Shown: one piece after another, positions 44,638-53,587 of the stretch
Numbering within the stretch: position 1 is the stretch's first letter
How the letters are laid out: each line of letters opens with the position of its first letter
Source of the DNA: Pirellulaceae bacterium
GTDB lineage: Bacteria > Planctomycetota > Planctomycetia > Pirellulales > Pirellulaceae
Reading direction: 5' to 3'
Assembly: GCA_026004795.1 (NCBI GenBank)
Contig: BPJV01000009.1
Span: 62,001-126,000, forward strand
DNA length: 64,000 nt
Notes under the pieces: generated by a model
Told to the model about the DNA's origin: nothing
Seen by the model: only the letters and a program-made list of their open reading frames with translations
Databases searched by the model: none
Translations under genes and position numbers: made by a program

Positions 44638-44964
44638 GATGATTCTTTCGTTCAGCTGCTTGGGTCCACATCGCTTGTTAGTCGCTTTGTCGTCGAAAAA
44701 CTGCTGTGGCAACGCCACGCACATTAACCAGTGTGCAACGCAGCATCAACATGGGCGCGATGATGTGCCGGTCGCCTCACTCCCAGTCAGTCTATGGTCT
44801 GCGAGGGATAGAGGTTTCACGGCAACGCGATACAATGATTTCGATTTCTTCTGACCGACGGACATTCCAATGCGTTCGCGTCGAGCAAAAGGGAACGATT
44901 CGGTCGAGCCACGGCACCACACGCCGGGCCCAACCCATCTTTCGATGGCGCAACTGGAGACATC
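44638..44964. other. Divergent intergenic region between phosphatase and oxidoreductase genes
   Basis: These 327 bases should contain promoters for both neighbouring genes. TACAAT at 44831-44836 could be a -10 element for the rightward gene but has no matching -35. No gene is supported here. Confidence 0.4.
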
Positions 44965-45957
44965 ATGAAAGCAGCTTATTTCGAGCAACCGGGGCCTCCC
45001 GAGACGATCCAATATGGCGACCTTCCCGAGCCTCACTGCGGGCCGGGTCAGATTCTGGTGCGAGTTGGCGCGGTTTCGGTCAACCCGATCGACACATATA
45101 TTCGAGCGGGAGCGAATTTCTTTGAGCTCCCCCGGCCCTACATTCTTGGTTGTGATTTTGCTGGAACAGTGGAGTCGGTTGGCGAGGGCGTCACGCAATT
45201 CAAGCCGGGGGATCGTGTCTGGGGGAGTAATCAGGGGTTGTTGGGGCGACAAGGAACCTTTGCCGAAAAATGTGTCGTCGATGCTCAGTGGGCCTATCCT
45301 ATTCCAGAGAACGTGACAGATGAGGCAGCTGCAGCCGTTGCCCTGGTCGGCATCACGGCTCACCTTGGCCTATTCCGCTGTGGGCAGCTCAAGCCGGGAG
45401 AGACGATTTTTATTCGCGGCGGCGTCGGTGGCGTTGGTTCGATGGTCGTGCAGATGGCAAAAGCGATCGGCGCCAAGGTCATTGCCACCGCCGGTGGGGC
45501 CGAAAAGGTCGAGCTCTGTCGCTCGTTAGGTGCCGACCATGTTATCGACTACACCTCGCAAGACATTCGCTCGTCGGTGCAATCGATTGCTCCGGATGGC
45601 GTGCACTTGGTTTGGGAGACGTTGCGCGAACCGGATTTCGACCTCATGGTTGACCTGGCCGCTGAGCAGGGGCGGCTAATTCTCATGGCGGGTCGGGACG
45701 CTCGGCCACCGTTTCCTGTAGGTCCGTTCTACGTCAAGTGTCTGTCGCTGCACGGATTCGTAATGTTCAAGATTCCTGCGGAAGAACAGGCGAAATGCGC
45801 TGCGGACATCAATCATTGGCTATCCACTGGCAAGCTGCGGCCACTGATCGACCGCGTGCTCCCGCTCAGTCAAGCGGCCGAGGCGCACCGACTTCAAGAG
45901 TTGAATACGATCGAGAAGAAGAGCTGCCTGAAAGGCAAACTGGTGCTGAAACCATAG
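44965..45957 (+). CDS. NADPH:quinone oxidoreductase-like medium-chain dehydrogenase
   Basis: A 330-residue zinc-free medium-chain dehydrogenase. The GroES-like domain (about 1-125) has VRVGAVSVNPIDTYIRAG and ILGCDFAGTVESVGEGV; the cofactor domain has FIRGGVGGVGSMVVQMAKAI, the nucleotide motif, and ends with LSQAAEAHRLQE. The catalytic-zinc cysteines of alcohol dehydrogenases are absent, so a quinone or enone reductase is likely. The ATG at 44965 has GGAG five bases upstream. It is rightward and monocistronic, and the RNase P RNA gene follows on the other strand. Confidence 0.92.
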   Translation: MKAAYFEQPGPPETIQYGDLPEPHCGPGQILVRVGAVSVNPIDTYIRAGANFFELPRPYILGCDFAGTVESVGEGVTQFKPGDRVWGSNQGLLGRQGTFAEKCVVDAQWAYPIPENVTDEAAAAVALVGITAHLGLFRCGQLKPGETIFIRGGVGGVGSMVVQMAKAIGAKVIATAGGAEKVELCRSLGADHVIDYTSQDIRSSVQSIAPDGVHLVWETLREPDFDLMVDLAAEQGRLILMAGRDARPPFPVGPFYVKCLSLHGFVMFKIPAEEQAKCAADINHWLSTGKLRPLIDRVLPLSQAAEAHRLQELNTIEKKSCLKGKLVLKP

Positions 45958-45965
45958 AAAGAAGA

Positions 45966-46432
45966 CCTGGCAGGTGCACCGATAAGCCGGGTTCTGTCTA
46001 CGCCTCGCCTGCCTGTTGGGCAACACGATGACGATGGGTGGTCATTTATCTAGGCCAACAATTGCTCGTTGGCTCCAGCGGTCTACCCGACGGTAGCTAA
46101 CGACGCGAGCAACGTCGTGCCCAGCCCTGGATTGCAGGGTTGGACTTCCGTCTGTTTGACCTTGCATCGGGCGGGGTTTACCGAGCCAATCGAGTCACCT
46201 CGATTGCTGGTGAGCTCTTACCTCACCGTTGCACCCTTACCACGCGTCGCCTGACCATTCTTCCTCGCCGCGGTGGCGGGGAAGACCGGCGTGCGACCGT
46301 TCGGCGGTCTGTTCTCTGTGGCACTTTCCCTCACCTTGCGGTGGGTCGGCGTTACCGACCGCCCTGCTCTGCGAAGCCCGGACTTTCCTCTTCCATCGTG
46401 GATGGAAGCGACCACCTGGCGCACCTGCCAGT
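45966..46432 (-). ncRNA. rnpB: RNase P RNA
   Basis: The catalytic RNA of RNase P, which matures tRNA 5' ends. Read leftwards it contains the conserved GAGGAAAGTCCGGGCTTCGC (about 46373-46392), AGGGTGCAACGGTGAGGTAA (about 46214-46233) and the 3' ACAGAACCCGGCTTATCGG (about 45979-45997). The ends pair as helix P1: CTGGCAGGTGC at the 5' end with GCACCTGCCAG at the 3' end, 11 bp. The length of about 467 nt is above the 350-400 of most type A RNAs, with extra hairpin sequence in the 46260-46370 part. The ends are set by P1 and are good to a few bases. Confidence 0.93.
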
Positions 46433-46445
46433 GTCCACGTTATCC

Positions 46446-46476
46446 ATTCTAATCGATACCCTGGAAACGGTGGCAA
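46446..46476 (-). promoter_or_regulatory. Possible sigma-70 promoter of rnpB
   Basis: On the minus strand TTGCCA (46471-46476) and TAGAAT (46446-46451) lie 19 bases apart, about 10-14 bases before the RNA's 5' helix. Spacing is longer than ideal, so this is a candidate only. Confidence 0.35.
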
Positions 46477-46715
46477 GGCTGTCGTAAAACTAAGCGCTGT
46501 CCGAGAGAGTTATCGTCCCAATCATGAATCTTTCTTGCCGGTGAACTGGTGCGTTGCGGAAGGCTCGACGTTGTTTCAGAAAACTGACCAGCGGGCGCAG
46601 GTGGCGTATTCGGTGCCGAAAGCATGGGCTAGCGTCGGCGCAGCACCGGTCGTTGATGCGGTTCAGGCAAATCCCAAGGACTCGTTCGACCGGGAAGGCA
46701 ATGCGCGGGGAGTAG

Positions 46716-47660
46716 ATGACGGTGAGCACAACTGAGATCCGGCCAATTTCGAATCGAGACATTCCCCAGCTGTGCAGCCTGTGGAATGCTCACTCGCATG
46801 CGGTCGGCATTCCGGCCACGTTGACTAGCCAACAGTTGGAGGTGCTCGTTCTGGGAAAACCTTACTTTGCCATGGAAGACTTGTGGGTAGTGGCCGAGCC
46901 GATGACGGGGCAGTTGCTGGCGGCGCTACTGGTCGGCCCCACGGCGAGCGTCGACCTTTCGGACTGGGACACCACGAGTCGCAACGTTCAATGGTATGTC
47001 GACCGCGGTCGGGGAGAGTCGTGGCTGGGCTCTTTACTGGAGGCGGCGCTTGCTCAACATCCACCTGACACTCGCTGGACGGTGGGTGCGACGGCCCCGC
47101 GCGCGGCGTTCGCGCTTAGTGATGGATGGTGCGATGCGATGTCGTGCTGGACCAATTCTACGGCCGCCGCGACGCTCACCGCGCTGGGATTTCGGCCTAT
47201 CGATCAATGGCAGACGTGGCACTTGGACCTGCCGCGTTTTCACCCGCCAATGGATCGCGTGCAGTTGAGCATGCGCAGGGCGGTGGCGGTGGAGCGTGAG
47301 CTGGAGGAACCGCGATTGCCATGGTGGTTGGCTTGTGTTTTGGGCCATGCTGACCTCTACCTTTACCGCATGGTGTCGCGTGACGACGGCACCCCGCTCG
47401 GTGATGCCATGGTGTGGGGCGTGCCATTAGAGATTGACGCACTGCGCGACCGCGTCTGGCTATACCCCCCACCATCTCCAACCGATCCGGGGGTGGAAGC
47501 AACATTGACCTTCCTGCTGTCGGAACTTGCCCGCGATTTGCAGTCCCAGCACGTGATCTCAATCTCCACTACCGTCCGCAGAGAGGACCAAAGCTTGAGT
47601 AAGGTATTGTCGCGCTTAGGTTTTCAGCCAACCAGCGCCGGTACCGTCTACGCGCGCTAG
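46716..47660 (+). CDS. GNAT-like acetyltransferase family protein
   Basis: A 314-residue protein. The start IRPISNRDIPQLCSLWNAHS and the end (LTFLLSELARDLQSQHV, then LSKVLSRLGFQPTSAGTVY) look like the first and last strands of a GNAT fold, and a second partial GNAT pattern is seen in the middle (AAATLTALGFRPIDQWQTWHLDL). A tandem or circular pair of GNAT domains is likely. The acyl-CoA binding loop (R/Q-x-x-G-x-G/A) is not clear in either half, so activity is uncertain. The ATG at 46716 has GGAG four bases upstream; a GTG at 46722 is also possible. The context gives no clue to the substrate. Confidence 0.7.
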   Translation: MTVSTTEIRPISNRDIPQLCSLWNAHSHAVGIPATLTSQQLEVLVLGKPYFAMEDLWVVAEPMTGQLLAALLVGPTASVDLSDWDTTSRNVQWYVDRGRGESWLGSLLEAALAQHPPDTRWTVGATAPRAAFALSDGWCDAMSCWTNSTAAATLTALGFRPIDQWQTWHLDLPRFHPPMDRVQLSMRRAVAVERELEEPRLPWWLACVLGHADLYLYRMVSRDDGTPLGDAMVWGVPLEIDALRDRVWLYPPPSPTDPGVEATLTFLLSELARDLQSQHVISISTTVRREDQSLSKVLSRLGFQPTSAGTVYAR

Positions 47661-47820
47661 CCTGAATTGCTTCTGGCCGCGCTACATCATGCCTGCGTGG
47701 TGCAGTGATCGAGGTCAAGCCTTGTCGACCACTTGTCCGAAGAGGGCGCCATGGTCAGCCGTCGTCGTGCGTCGTAGGGCGGCGCGGTGAGCGTGAGGTT
47801 ACTTCCTCATTTACGTACAG

Positions 47821-47833
47821 GGGAACAGTTCCC
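47821..47833. promoter_or_regulatory. Perfect palindrome GGGAACAGTTCCC upstream of hflX
   Basis: GGGAAC and GTTCCC flank a single A: a perfect 6-1-6 inverted repeat 53 bases before a TATAAT. The shape fits a repressor or activator site. The binding protein is unknown. Confidence 0.4.
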
Positions 47834-47886
47834 AGAGCAACTGGGCCTCCCGGCCAGCGGTTTGGCCTTCAGCAGAGTGAAGCGAC

Positions 47887-47892
47887 TATAAT
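47887..47892 (+). promoter_or_regulatory. Candidate -10 element for hflX
   Basis: A perfect TATAAT. The best -35 candidate, TTGGCC at 47862-47867, is 19 bases upstream and weak. The transcript would have a leader of about 140 bases before hflX. Confidence 0.4.
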
Positions 47893-48042
47893 AGAATCGA
47901 AGCCTGGGAGGTTTGCTGCAGACGAGCGTTCAGCGCGGAAATCGAAGCATCGAACCCATCTGCCGGTTCAAGAAAGTCCCAGAGCCAGAATAGTAGGTGC
48001 ATCTATCGGTAAGCGACGCCATTGAGGAGACTTGACCAAGCA

Positions 48043-49446
48043 GTGCGAGAAAAACTTCGTTCGCAGGAGAAAGTGACGGAACGATCCGTGTTAGCCCGCG
48101 TGATTGGTCCGTCGGACAAGTTCACGGAAGAACCCTTGGAGGAAATGACCGGGTTGGCAACTACGGCTGGCACGGAAGTTGTCGGTGGCGTGTGCCAGCG
48201 TCGTGACACACCGGACCCTCGGACCTATCTCGGCAAGGGGAAGGTGCACGAACTGAAGCAGCTGGTCAAGAACTTGGAAGCCGATGTGGTGATCTTCGAC
48301 AATGACCTGTCCCCCAGCCAGACGCGCAATCTCGAGAAAGAGATCGGCAAGCGGGTGGTGGATCGCACCGAATTGATTCTCGATATTTTCGCTTCCAATG
48401 CGCGGACGCACGAAGCCCGGTTGCAGGTCGAGTTGGCACAGCTTGAATACTCGCTCCCGCGGCTGAAACGCATGTGGACGCACTTGTCCCGCCAGACGAT
48501 GGGCGTGGGAATGCGCGGGCCGGGTGAAAAGCAATTGGAAGTCGACCGGCGGTTGATCGAAAAGCGGATACATGAGCTGAAGCAGAATCTGGCCAAGGTC
48601 GAGCGTCGCAAGCAGCGCGAGGTCGAGGGCCGGCGCGATTACATCACGGTATCCTTGGTCGGCTACACCAATGCCGGCAAGAGCACGCTGATGAATCGCC
48701 TGACCGACGCCGGAGTGGAAGCGGTGGACAAGCTGTTCGCCACTTTGGACACTCGGACGCGGCGGTGGAATTTGCCCAGTTGGGGACCGGTGTTGTTGAG
48801 TGATACGGTCGGTTTCATCCGCGATTTGCCGCACCATCTGGTGGCCAGTTTCCGGGCGACGCTCGAAGAGGCACGGCAAGCGGACCTGCTTCTGCATGTG
48901 GCCGACGCCAGCAATCCAGCCGTCCTCGAGCAAATCTCCGCCGTCTATGCGGTGTTGCAGGAGCTGGGGATCGACGAGAAGCGGACCATTTTGGTGATCA
49001 ATAAGATCGACGTGCCCGAAGCACGGCAACGGGCCGAGATCGTGCGAAATCGCTATCCGCGGGCCATCGCCATCAGTGCTCGCAGCGGAGTTGGCTTGAC
49101 GGAGTTTGCCAAAAAGGTCAGCGAGGAGCTCAGTCGCGGCTTTGCCTCGATCAGCCTGCAGATACCCATCGACGATGGCCGCACTATGGCCTGGTTGGCC
49201 AAGGTCGGCGAGGTGCGCAGCAAACAGTTTCACGAACAGTTCGTGGAAATGCATGTGCGGCTACCGGTGCGACACGTGGGACGCTTGCTGCGCGAAGGGC
49301 ACACGATCGAATCGCGTGATGGCCGTGATTGGGCGTCCATCCTGCCTGCCGATCCGGAACCGTGGGAACTGCAACCGCCTACGATCGGCAGAGCCGTGGG
49401 ACAGTCCGACGACACCACGATGCTCGCCGATGAAGAAGTGGCCTAG
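48043..49446 (+). CDS. hflX: Ribosome-splitting GTPase HflX
   Basis: A GTPase that rescues stalled ribosomes, 467 residues from the chosen start. The N-terminal HflX domain has PDPRTYLGKGKVHELKQLV and the linker motif MRGPGEKQLEVDRR; the G-domain has G1 GYTNAGKST, G3 DTVGFI, G4 NKID and G5-like SARSG. About 90 residues of C-terminal extension follow. Possible starts are TTG 48022, GTG 48043 and GTG 48073; I prefer 48043, with GGAG about 12 bases upstream, while 48073 has AGGAG only three bases before it. The start is uncertain by up to 17 codons. No hfq is adjacent. Confidence 0.93.
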   Translation: MREKLRSQEKVTERSVLARVIGPSDKFTEEPLEEMTGLATTAGTEVVGGVCQRRDTPDPRTYLGKGKVHELKQLVKNLEADVVIFDNDLSPSQTRNLEKEIGKRVVDRTELILDIFASNARTHEARLQVELAQLEYSLPRLKRMWTHLSRQTMGVGMRGPGEKQLEVDRRLIEKRIHELKQNLAKVERRKQREVEGRRDYITVSLVGYTNAGKSTLMNRLTDAGVEAVDKLFATLDTRTRRWNLPSWGPVLLSDTVGFIRDLPHHLVASFRATLEEARQADLLLHVADASNPAVLEQISAVYAVLQELGIDEKRTILVINKIDVPEARQRAEIVRNRYPRAIAISARSGVGLTEFAKKVSEELSRGFASISLQIPIDDGRTMAWLAKVGEVRSKQFHEQFVEMHVRLPVRHVGRLLREGHTIESRDGRDWASILPADPEPWELQPPTIGRAVGQSDDTTMLADEEVA

Positions 49447-49980
49447 CCGTCACCGATTGGCTGGTCCCTGCCGTTGGTAATGCACGTCGCCGTGCGGTCC
49501 CGGCGTCCGTGCCCCAGCATGTCGGCTTGTCGTTCCCTCCGCCCGGCCGTGGCCCGCCGGAATGGGAATTGGTAGGGAACGTCTGGCGGCGCCGCTCCCG
49601 GTGGGTATGAGGGGCCTATCGTTTTCCATCGACGGCAGCTCCTCTTCTCCGCAGCCGCCTTGAGCCAGCGGGCACCGCGGTGGCTTCTTCGCTGCTGCTG
49701 GCCAACCGATGGGCAGCCGCGGGAGCACGCTCGCAGTTGCTGCTCCGTCGCCGGTGGCTACCACCAAGTACTCCAGAGCTCGCCCCGAGCCGCCTGAGTC
49801 ACCAGGCCGCTGACAAAAGTGGCCGTAGTGCTTCCGACCAGCAGGGCTGATACACTGAAGTCGGACTTAATCGGGGCGAGAACCTCGCTGCAGACGTGGC
49901 TTCGGAGCGGACGCGGCCTCGGTGTAGCCTGCGGCGGAAGGTTTTGAGCTAGCTACCAACGCTTTTCCCAACGAGCATCC
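49447..49980. other. Intergenic stretch between hflX and the MutS-type gene
   Basis: About 530 GC-rich bases between two rightward genes. The open frames here have no domain resemblance or ribosome site. It presumably holds the promoter of the MutS-type gene; no clear -35/-10 pair was found. Confidence 0.45.
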
Positions 49981-51927
49981 ATGACTGACCCATCCACCAC
50001 GGCACCTGGCCGTCCCGAGCGACTACCGGCCGAACGTTTCTACCTGGTAATGACTGAACGCGCCGAGAAAACAATCGAGTTGATCGAACGGCGCAGTGCT
50101 GTCCTCGCGTGGCTGCGCACTTTTCTGTTTGTGGTAGCGACGGTCGGTCTCCTGCTCGGCTACGGCGCCGATTGGTACGACCGATGGTGCTTGCTCATCG
50201 GCTGGAGTGCAGCGTTCGGTTTCTTGGCGGCCGTTATCTATCACGAACGACTTCGTCAACGACGGCAGGAGTGCGATGCGGAGATCGCCTTGTTCGCTCA
50301 TCTGCGGGCACGAACGCTGCGGCAATGGGAACAATTGCCAGCGGTTCCGATTCTCGCCGAGTTCGAAGACGTGATCTACGCCGACGACCTCGACGTGGGC
50401 GGTCGGGGCAGCTTGCTGGCCCTCCTGTCGTTAGCACGGACCAGCATGGGAAACCGCTGTGTGCAATCGTGGTTGTTCCACCCGGCCGATTGGCCGATGA
50501 TTCAGCAACGGCAACGAGCAGTGCAGCGGTTGGCCGCGATGCGAGAAATGCGCATCGAATTGCTGCGACAGTTAGCCGCGCACCAGAAGCGAAACGGCAG
50601 CGAATATGGACTGTCCGCCTGGGCATCGCAACCCGATTGGTGGTCGGGGCGACGATGGGCGCGCGCGGCGGCATGGCTCGGTCCCGGCCTCGTGCTTCTT
50701 GGGGCAATGGGTTTGGTTTGGTGGAGTCTAGGCAGTCGGACAACCGATGCCCAATGGGCCATCAGTCTGGTGGCCACGGGATTTGCCATCAACATGTTCG
50801 CCACGCTCGCCTGGGGCGGGCCGATCCACGGCATCTTTCAACAGGTTGCCGGTAATCACCGTGCCGTAGAACGGTTGGTGGCGATCTATGAAACGTTGCA
50901 GGAATTGCCGCACGATGTCCCGTTACTGAAAGAGATATCGGAAGTCGCCGGCCACCGCGCAGACTGTGCCCTGGTGGGCTTCCGCCGTTTGCGGCGCATC
51001 GTGCGCCTGGCCACTCTGCAGCGGGATCCACTGTTGTATTTTGTCTATCTGGCCCTGCAACTGACCATCGCTTGGGATTTTTACATCTTGTGGTGGTTGG
51101 AGCGGTGGAAGAAGCAGTTTGGTTCCGCCGTTCCCACGTGGTTGGATGCCCTCGGCAGGTGTGAAGCTCTGATTAGTGCGGCCACGTTGGCCGATGAGAA
51201 TCCAGCCTGGTGTTATGCTCAACCGCCGTCGGACGCCAACACGGCCATGCATGCCGAGGACCTCGCCCATCCGCTACTACCGGATCGCGGGCGAGTAGCC
51301 AACACCTTCACCCTCGACATCCACGCACCCTTGATGTTGGTCACTGGGTCGAACATGGCCGGCAAAAGCACGTTTCTGCGGGCCATCGGTACCAACCTAC
51401 TGTTGGCGCGCGTCGGGGCTCCCAGTTGCGCCAGCCAATTGAGCACCGAGAATTTTGAATTGGCCACCAGTATCCGCCTCCGCGACAGCCTCCAGGATGG
51501 CATCTCGTTCTTCATGGCCGAACTGCGGCGCATTAAACGGATTGTGGAAATGGCGGAAAAGGCACAGATGGCACGCCACGACGACCCGTCGGTTCCGCGC
51601 ATTCTGTTTCTACTCGATGAAATCTTGCAAGGAACGAACAGCCGTGAGCGGTTGCTCGCCGTGCGCAAGATTATCATGCGGCTGCTTCAGGCGGAAGCCG
51701 TCGGTTTCATCAGCACGCACGACCTTGATCTCGCCGCGTACGAGGAAATTCAACGGGTTGCCCAAGTAGTCCACTTCCGTGAATACTTCGTGCGGCACGG
51801 GGATGAGGAGGTGATGCAGTTCGATTATCGGCTGCGTCCGGGACCAACCCCCACGACCAACGCGTTGAAACTTTTGCAGCTGGTTGGACTGGACAACGAC
51901 GCAACGACCTCGGAAGCCCCCTCGTAG
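49981..51927 (+). CDS. Membrane-anchored MutS-type ATPase
   Basis: A 648-residue protein with the MutS ATPase domain at the C-terminus: Walker A VTGSNMAGKSTFLRAIG (454-470), Walker B LFLLDEILQGTNSRER and STHDLDLA. The DNA-binding mismatch domain I of MutS and the Smr domain of MutS2 are missing. Instead the N-terminal part has membrane helices at about 45-60 and 70-87, a pair at about 230-277 and another at about 350-372, with clamp-like helices between them. It fits the poorly studied MutS-like subfamilies that carry membrane segments. It starts with a clear ATG and stands between hflX and the convergent glutamate-synthase-like gene. Function is unknown; canonical mismatch repair is unlikely. 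Confidence 0.85.
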   Translation: MTDPSTTAPGRPERLPAERFYLVMTERAEKTIELIERRSAVLAWLRTFLFVVATVGLLLGYGADWYDRWCLLIGWSAAFGFLAAVIYHERLRQRRQECDAEIALFAHLRARTLRQWEQLPAVPILAEFEDVIYADDLDVGGRGSLLALLSLARTSMGNRCVQSWLFHPADWPMIQQRQRAVQRLAAMREMRIELLRQLAAHQKRNGSEYGLSAWASQPDWWSGRRWARAAAWLGPGLVLLGAMGLVWWSLGSRTTDAQWAISLVATGFAINMFATLAWGGPIHGIFQQVAGNHRAVERLVAIYETLQELPHDVPLLKEISEVAGHRADCALVGFRRLRRIVRLATLQRDPLLYFVYLALQLTIAWDFYILWWLERWKKQFGSAVPTWLDALGRCEALISAATLADENPAWCYAQPPSDANTAMHAEDLAHPLLPDRGRVANTFTLDIHAPLMLVTGSNMAGKSTFLRAIGTNLLLARVGAPSCASQLSTENFELATSIRLRDSLQDGISFFMAELRRIKRIVEMAEKAQMARHDDPSVPRILFLLDEILQGTNSRERLLAVRKIIMRLLQAEAVGFISTHDLDLAAYEEIQRVAQVVHFREYFVRHGDEEVMQFDYRLRPGPTPTTNALKLLQLVGLDNDATTSEAPS

Positions 51928-51944
51928 CGCGTCTGGCCAGCAGA

Positions 51945-52919
51945 TCACTTCAGCAACTCGACGCCGGCAATCCGGGCTGCGGTTTCCGAGAGGGCGCGCA
52001 GCGACGTCGGTTGAAGATCCCGCAAACGGCGAGCGCCGCACCGTTGCATGAAGTATCGCAACTGCTTCTCCGCCTCCGCCAGACGCTCCTCGATGGCCTG
52101 AGAACCATCGTCGTCGCCCCCCCAGGTAATCCCCGCCAACATGCCACTGCCCACTTGAGCTGTCGAGGCAGTCAACAGGGGAGTCAACCACGCATCGATG
52201 GCATGGACGTTCGCCCCCAGCGCCAAACACACCAGTCCCTCCCAGGGATCTTCGATCCGCGCATCGACGATAATGGCTACGCTGCGATCGGTGTCCTCCT
52301 CGATCATAATGCGCGTTTGGCGAATGGCGGCAACCAGACCCGCGCGCGTAGCATCCAGCGTGGGATCGTGCACCAGCGTCACAAAATCGACGTCTCCCTC
52401 GAGACATCGCATCACGTCCTCCTGGCGACAGGGAACGGGAATAGCAATGCCGACTGCCGCATGGCAATCGAGCGCCGAACGCAGAGCGTTGAAGAAGCCA
52501 AAACGACGACGTGAATGCGACAATTCACTGGGCCAGCCCCACAGTCCAGTGTGGCGATCGCGCAAATCCAGTTCCACCAAATCGGCAGTGCGCAGTTCCT
52601 CGAAATCCCAAAGATCGTTACGAAAAATTCGGCAGAGCCGCAGCGGCGCGTCCTGGCGTGAAAAACCGGCCAACGCATCTTTCGACACGGTAACGACAGC
52701 CTCGCGAGCGCGCAATGCCTTGCAAATCGCCTCCCATTTCCCACCTGCCTGCTCGGGCGTTATGCCGCGCACGATCCAGGGCGTGTGGAGACTCAAAGCG
52801 CGATCGGGGCCCAACCCGTCGATCATCACCTCCGTGTCGTCGACTGTTTCCTTCACCTGATAACCCGCGCTGTTCAACGTTTCGGGCATCAGCATTAGAT
52901 TTCGCAGTACGTCCTTCAT
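51945..52919 (-). CDS. Degenerate glutamate-synthase FMN-domain-like protein
   Basis: A 324-residue protein resembling a shortened GltB FMN/TIM-barrel domain. TADLVELDLRDRHTGLWGWP aligns with the ELEIKxxQGAKPGxGGxLP segment, VAIIVDARIEDPWEGLVCLA with the flavin-phosphate IIADGGIR strand, and AEKQLRYFMQRCGARRLRDL with the closing VREIMAxLGxRSLDDL helix. The 3Fe-4S cysteines and the CHTNTCPVG segment of GltB are missing, so electron transfer as in glutamate synthase is unlikely. Its ATG overlaps the stop of the GXGXG gene (ATGA). It is the last gene of the kinase, glycosyltransferase, flippase and GXGXG operon. Confidence 0.72.
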   Translation of the reverse strand: MKDVLRNLMLMPETLNSAGYQVKETVDDTEVMIDGLGPDRALSLHTPWIVRGITPEQAGGKWEAICKALRAREAVVTVSKDALAGFSRQDAPLRLCRIFRNDLWDFEELRTADLVELDLRDRHTGLWGWPSELSHSRRRFGFFNALRSALDCHAAVGIAIPVPCRQEDVMRCLEGDVDFVTLVHDPTLDATRAGLVAAIRQTRIMIEEDTDRSVAIIVDARIEDPWEGLVCLALGANVHAIDAWLTPLLTASTAQVGSGMLAGITWGGDDDGSQAIEERLAEAEKQLRYFMQRCGARRLRDLQPTSLRALSETAARIAGVELLK

Positions 52920-53587
52920 TCCTGTGGCTCCCGAGGTCGATAGACCCGAAAATCCTTGACGTCTCCCTTGATCCCGGCGCGGGCCAACAGCAGGCTCAAC
53001 CGCAACGCCTCCGCGCTCTTCATCCGCACTTCGCGAACTCCCGACGCTGGTTTGGCCGTCCCCCGCACGAATATCGTCCCACCCACCATGTTCAGCCCCA
53101 GCTCGGCACCGCTACCATTGCACAACACCAGATCTCCACCGCTCATGCCACAGCCGGCTCGATCGCCACAGGTACTGCGCACGACGATGTCGGCTCCCGC
53201 TAAAGCATAACCGCAGTCATTGCCTGCTTTCCCGTGCACACCGAGGAATCCTCCTTTGGCGAATGCCCCCAAAAAATCGTCCGCAGAATTTCGAATCAAG
53301 AGACTTCCTGATTCCATCTGATAAGCAGTACATGCACCGCAAGAACCATGCACTTCGATTTGTGCGTCCGCACCCAAGAAATAAAAATAATTTCCCACGT
53401 CTGCTGCGAACTGCAGATGAATCCCCTTGCGCAATCCCGCAGCCACTCCGGAGACCGTTGCCGGAAGATTTACCACATTCGCTTCGATCGGAGGTGTGAG
53501 AGAGCGCAAGTAGGCATTGAACTCCAGCAGGCTCCGAAAGGCCATCGCATCGATTTCAACCACCGAGTGTTCCGCTTCGCTGTTCAT
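52916..53587 (-). CDS. GXGXG-motif protein (glutamate synthase C-terminal-like)
   Basis: A 223-residue right-handed beta-helix protein of the GXGXG family found at the C-terminus of glutamate synthase large subunits and in formylmethanofuran dehydrogenase subunit C. Repeats are visible as VGNYFYFLGADAQIEVHGS, AGNDCGYALAGADIVVRST, CGDRAGCGMSGGDLVLCNG and AELGLNMVGGTIFVRG. It overlaps the flippase stop before it and the FMN-like gene after it, each by ATGA. Separate GXGXG and FMN-like subunits recall N-methylglutamate synthase, but the glutaminase subunit is absent here. The role is probably structural or as an ammonia or one-carbon tunnel. Confidence 0.85.
   Translation of the reverse strand: MNSEAEHSVVEIDAMAFRSLLEFNAYLRSLTPPIEANVVNLPATVSGVAAGLRKGIHLQFAADVGNYFYFLGADAQIEVHGSCGACTAYQMESGSLLIRNSADDFLGAFAKGGFLGVHGKAGNDCGYALAGADIVVRSTCGDRAGCGMSGGDLVLCNGSGAELGLNMVGGTIFVRGTAKPASGVREVRMKSAEALRLSLLLARAGIKGDVKDFRVYRPREPQE

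Larger units (their letters stand above)
47661..48042. other. Intergenic stretch upstream of hflX
   Basis: About 380 bases that hold a perfect 13-base palindrome (47821-47833) and a TATAAT (47887-47892), listed separately. No gene is supported. Confidence 0.45.

Noticed and set aside
48091-49254. Open frame of 387 codons on the minus strand inside hflX
   Set aside because: HflX has all G motifs in the plus frame; the reverse frame is a His/Gln-rich shadow.
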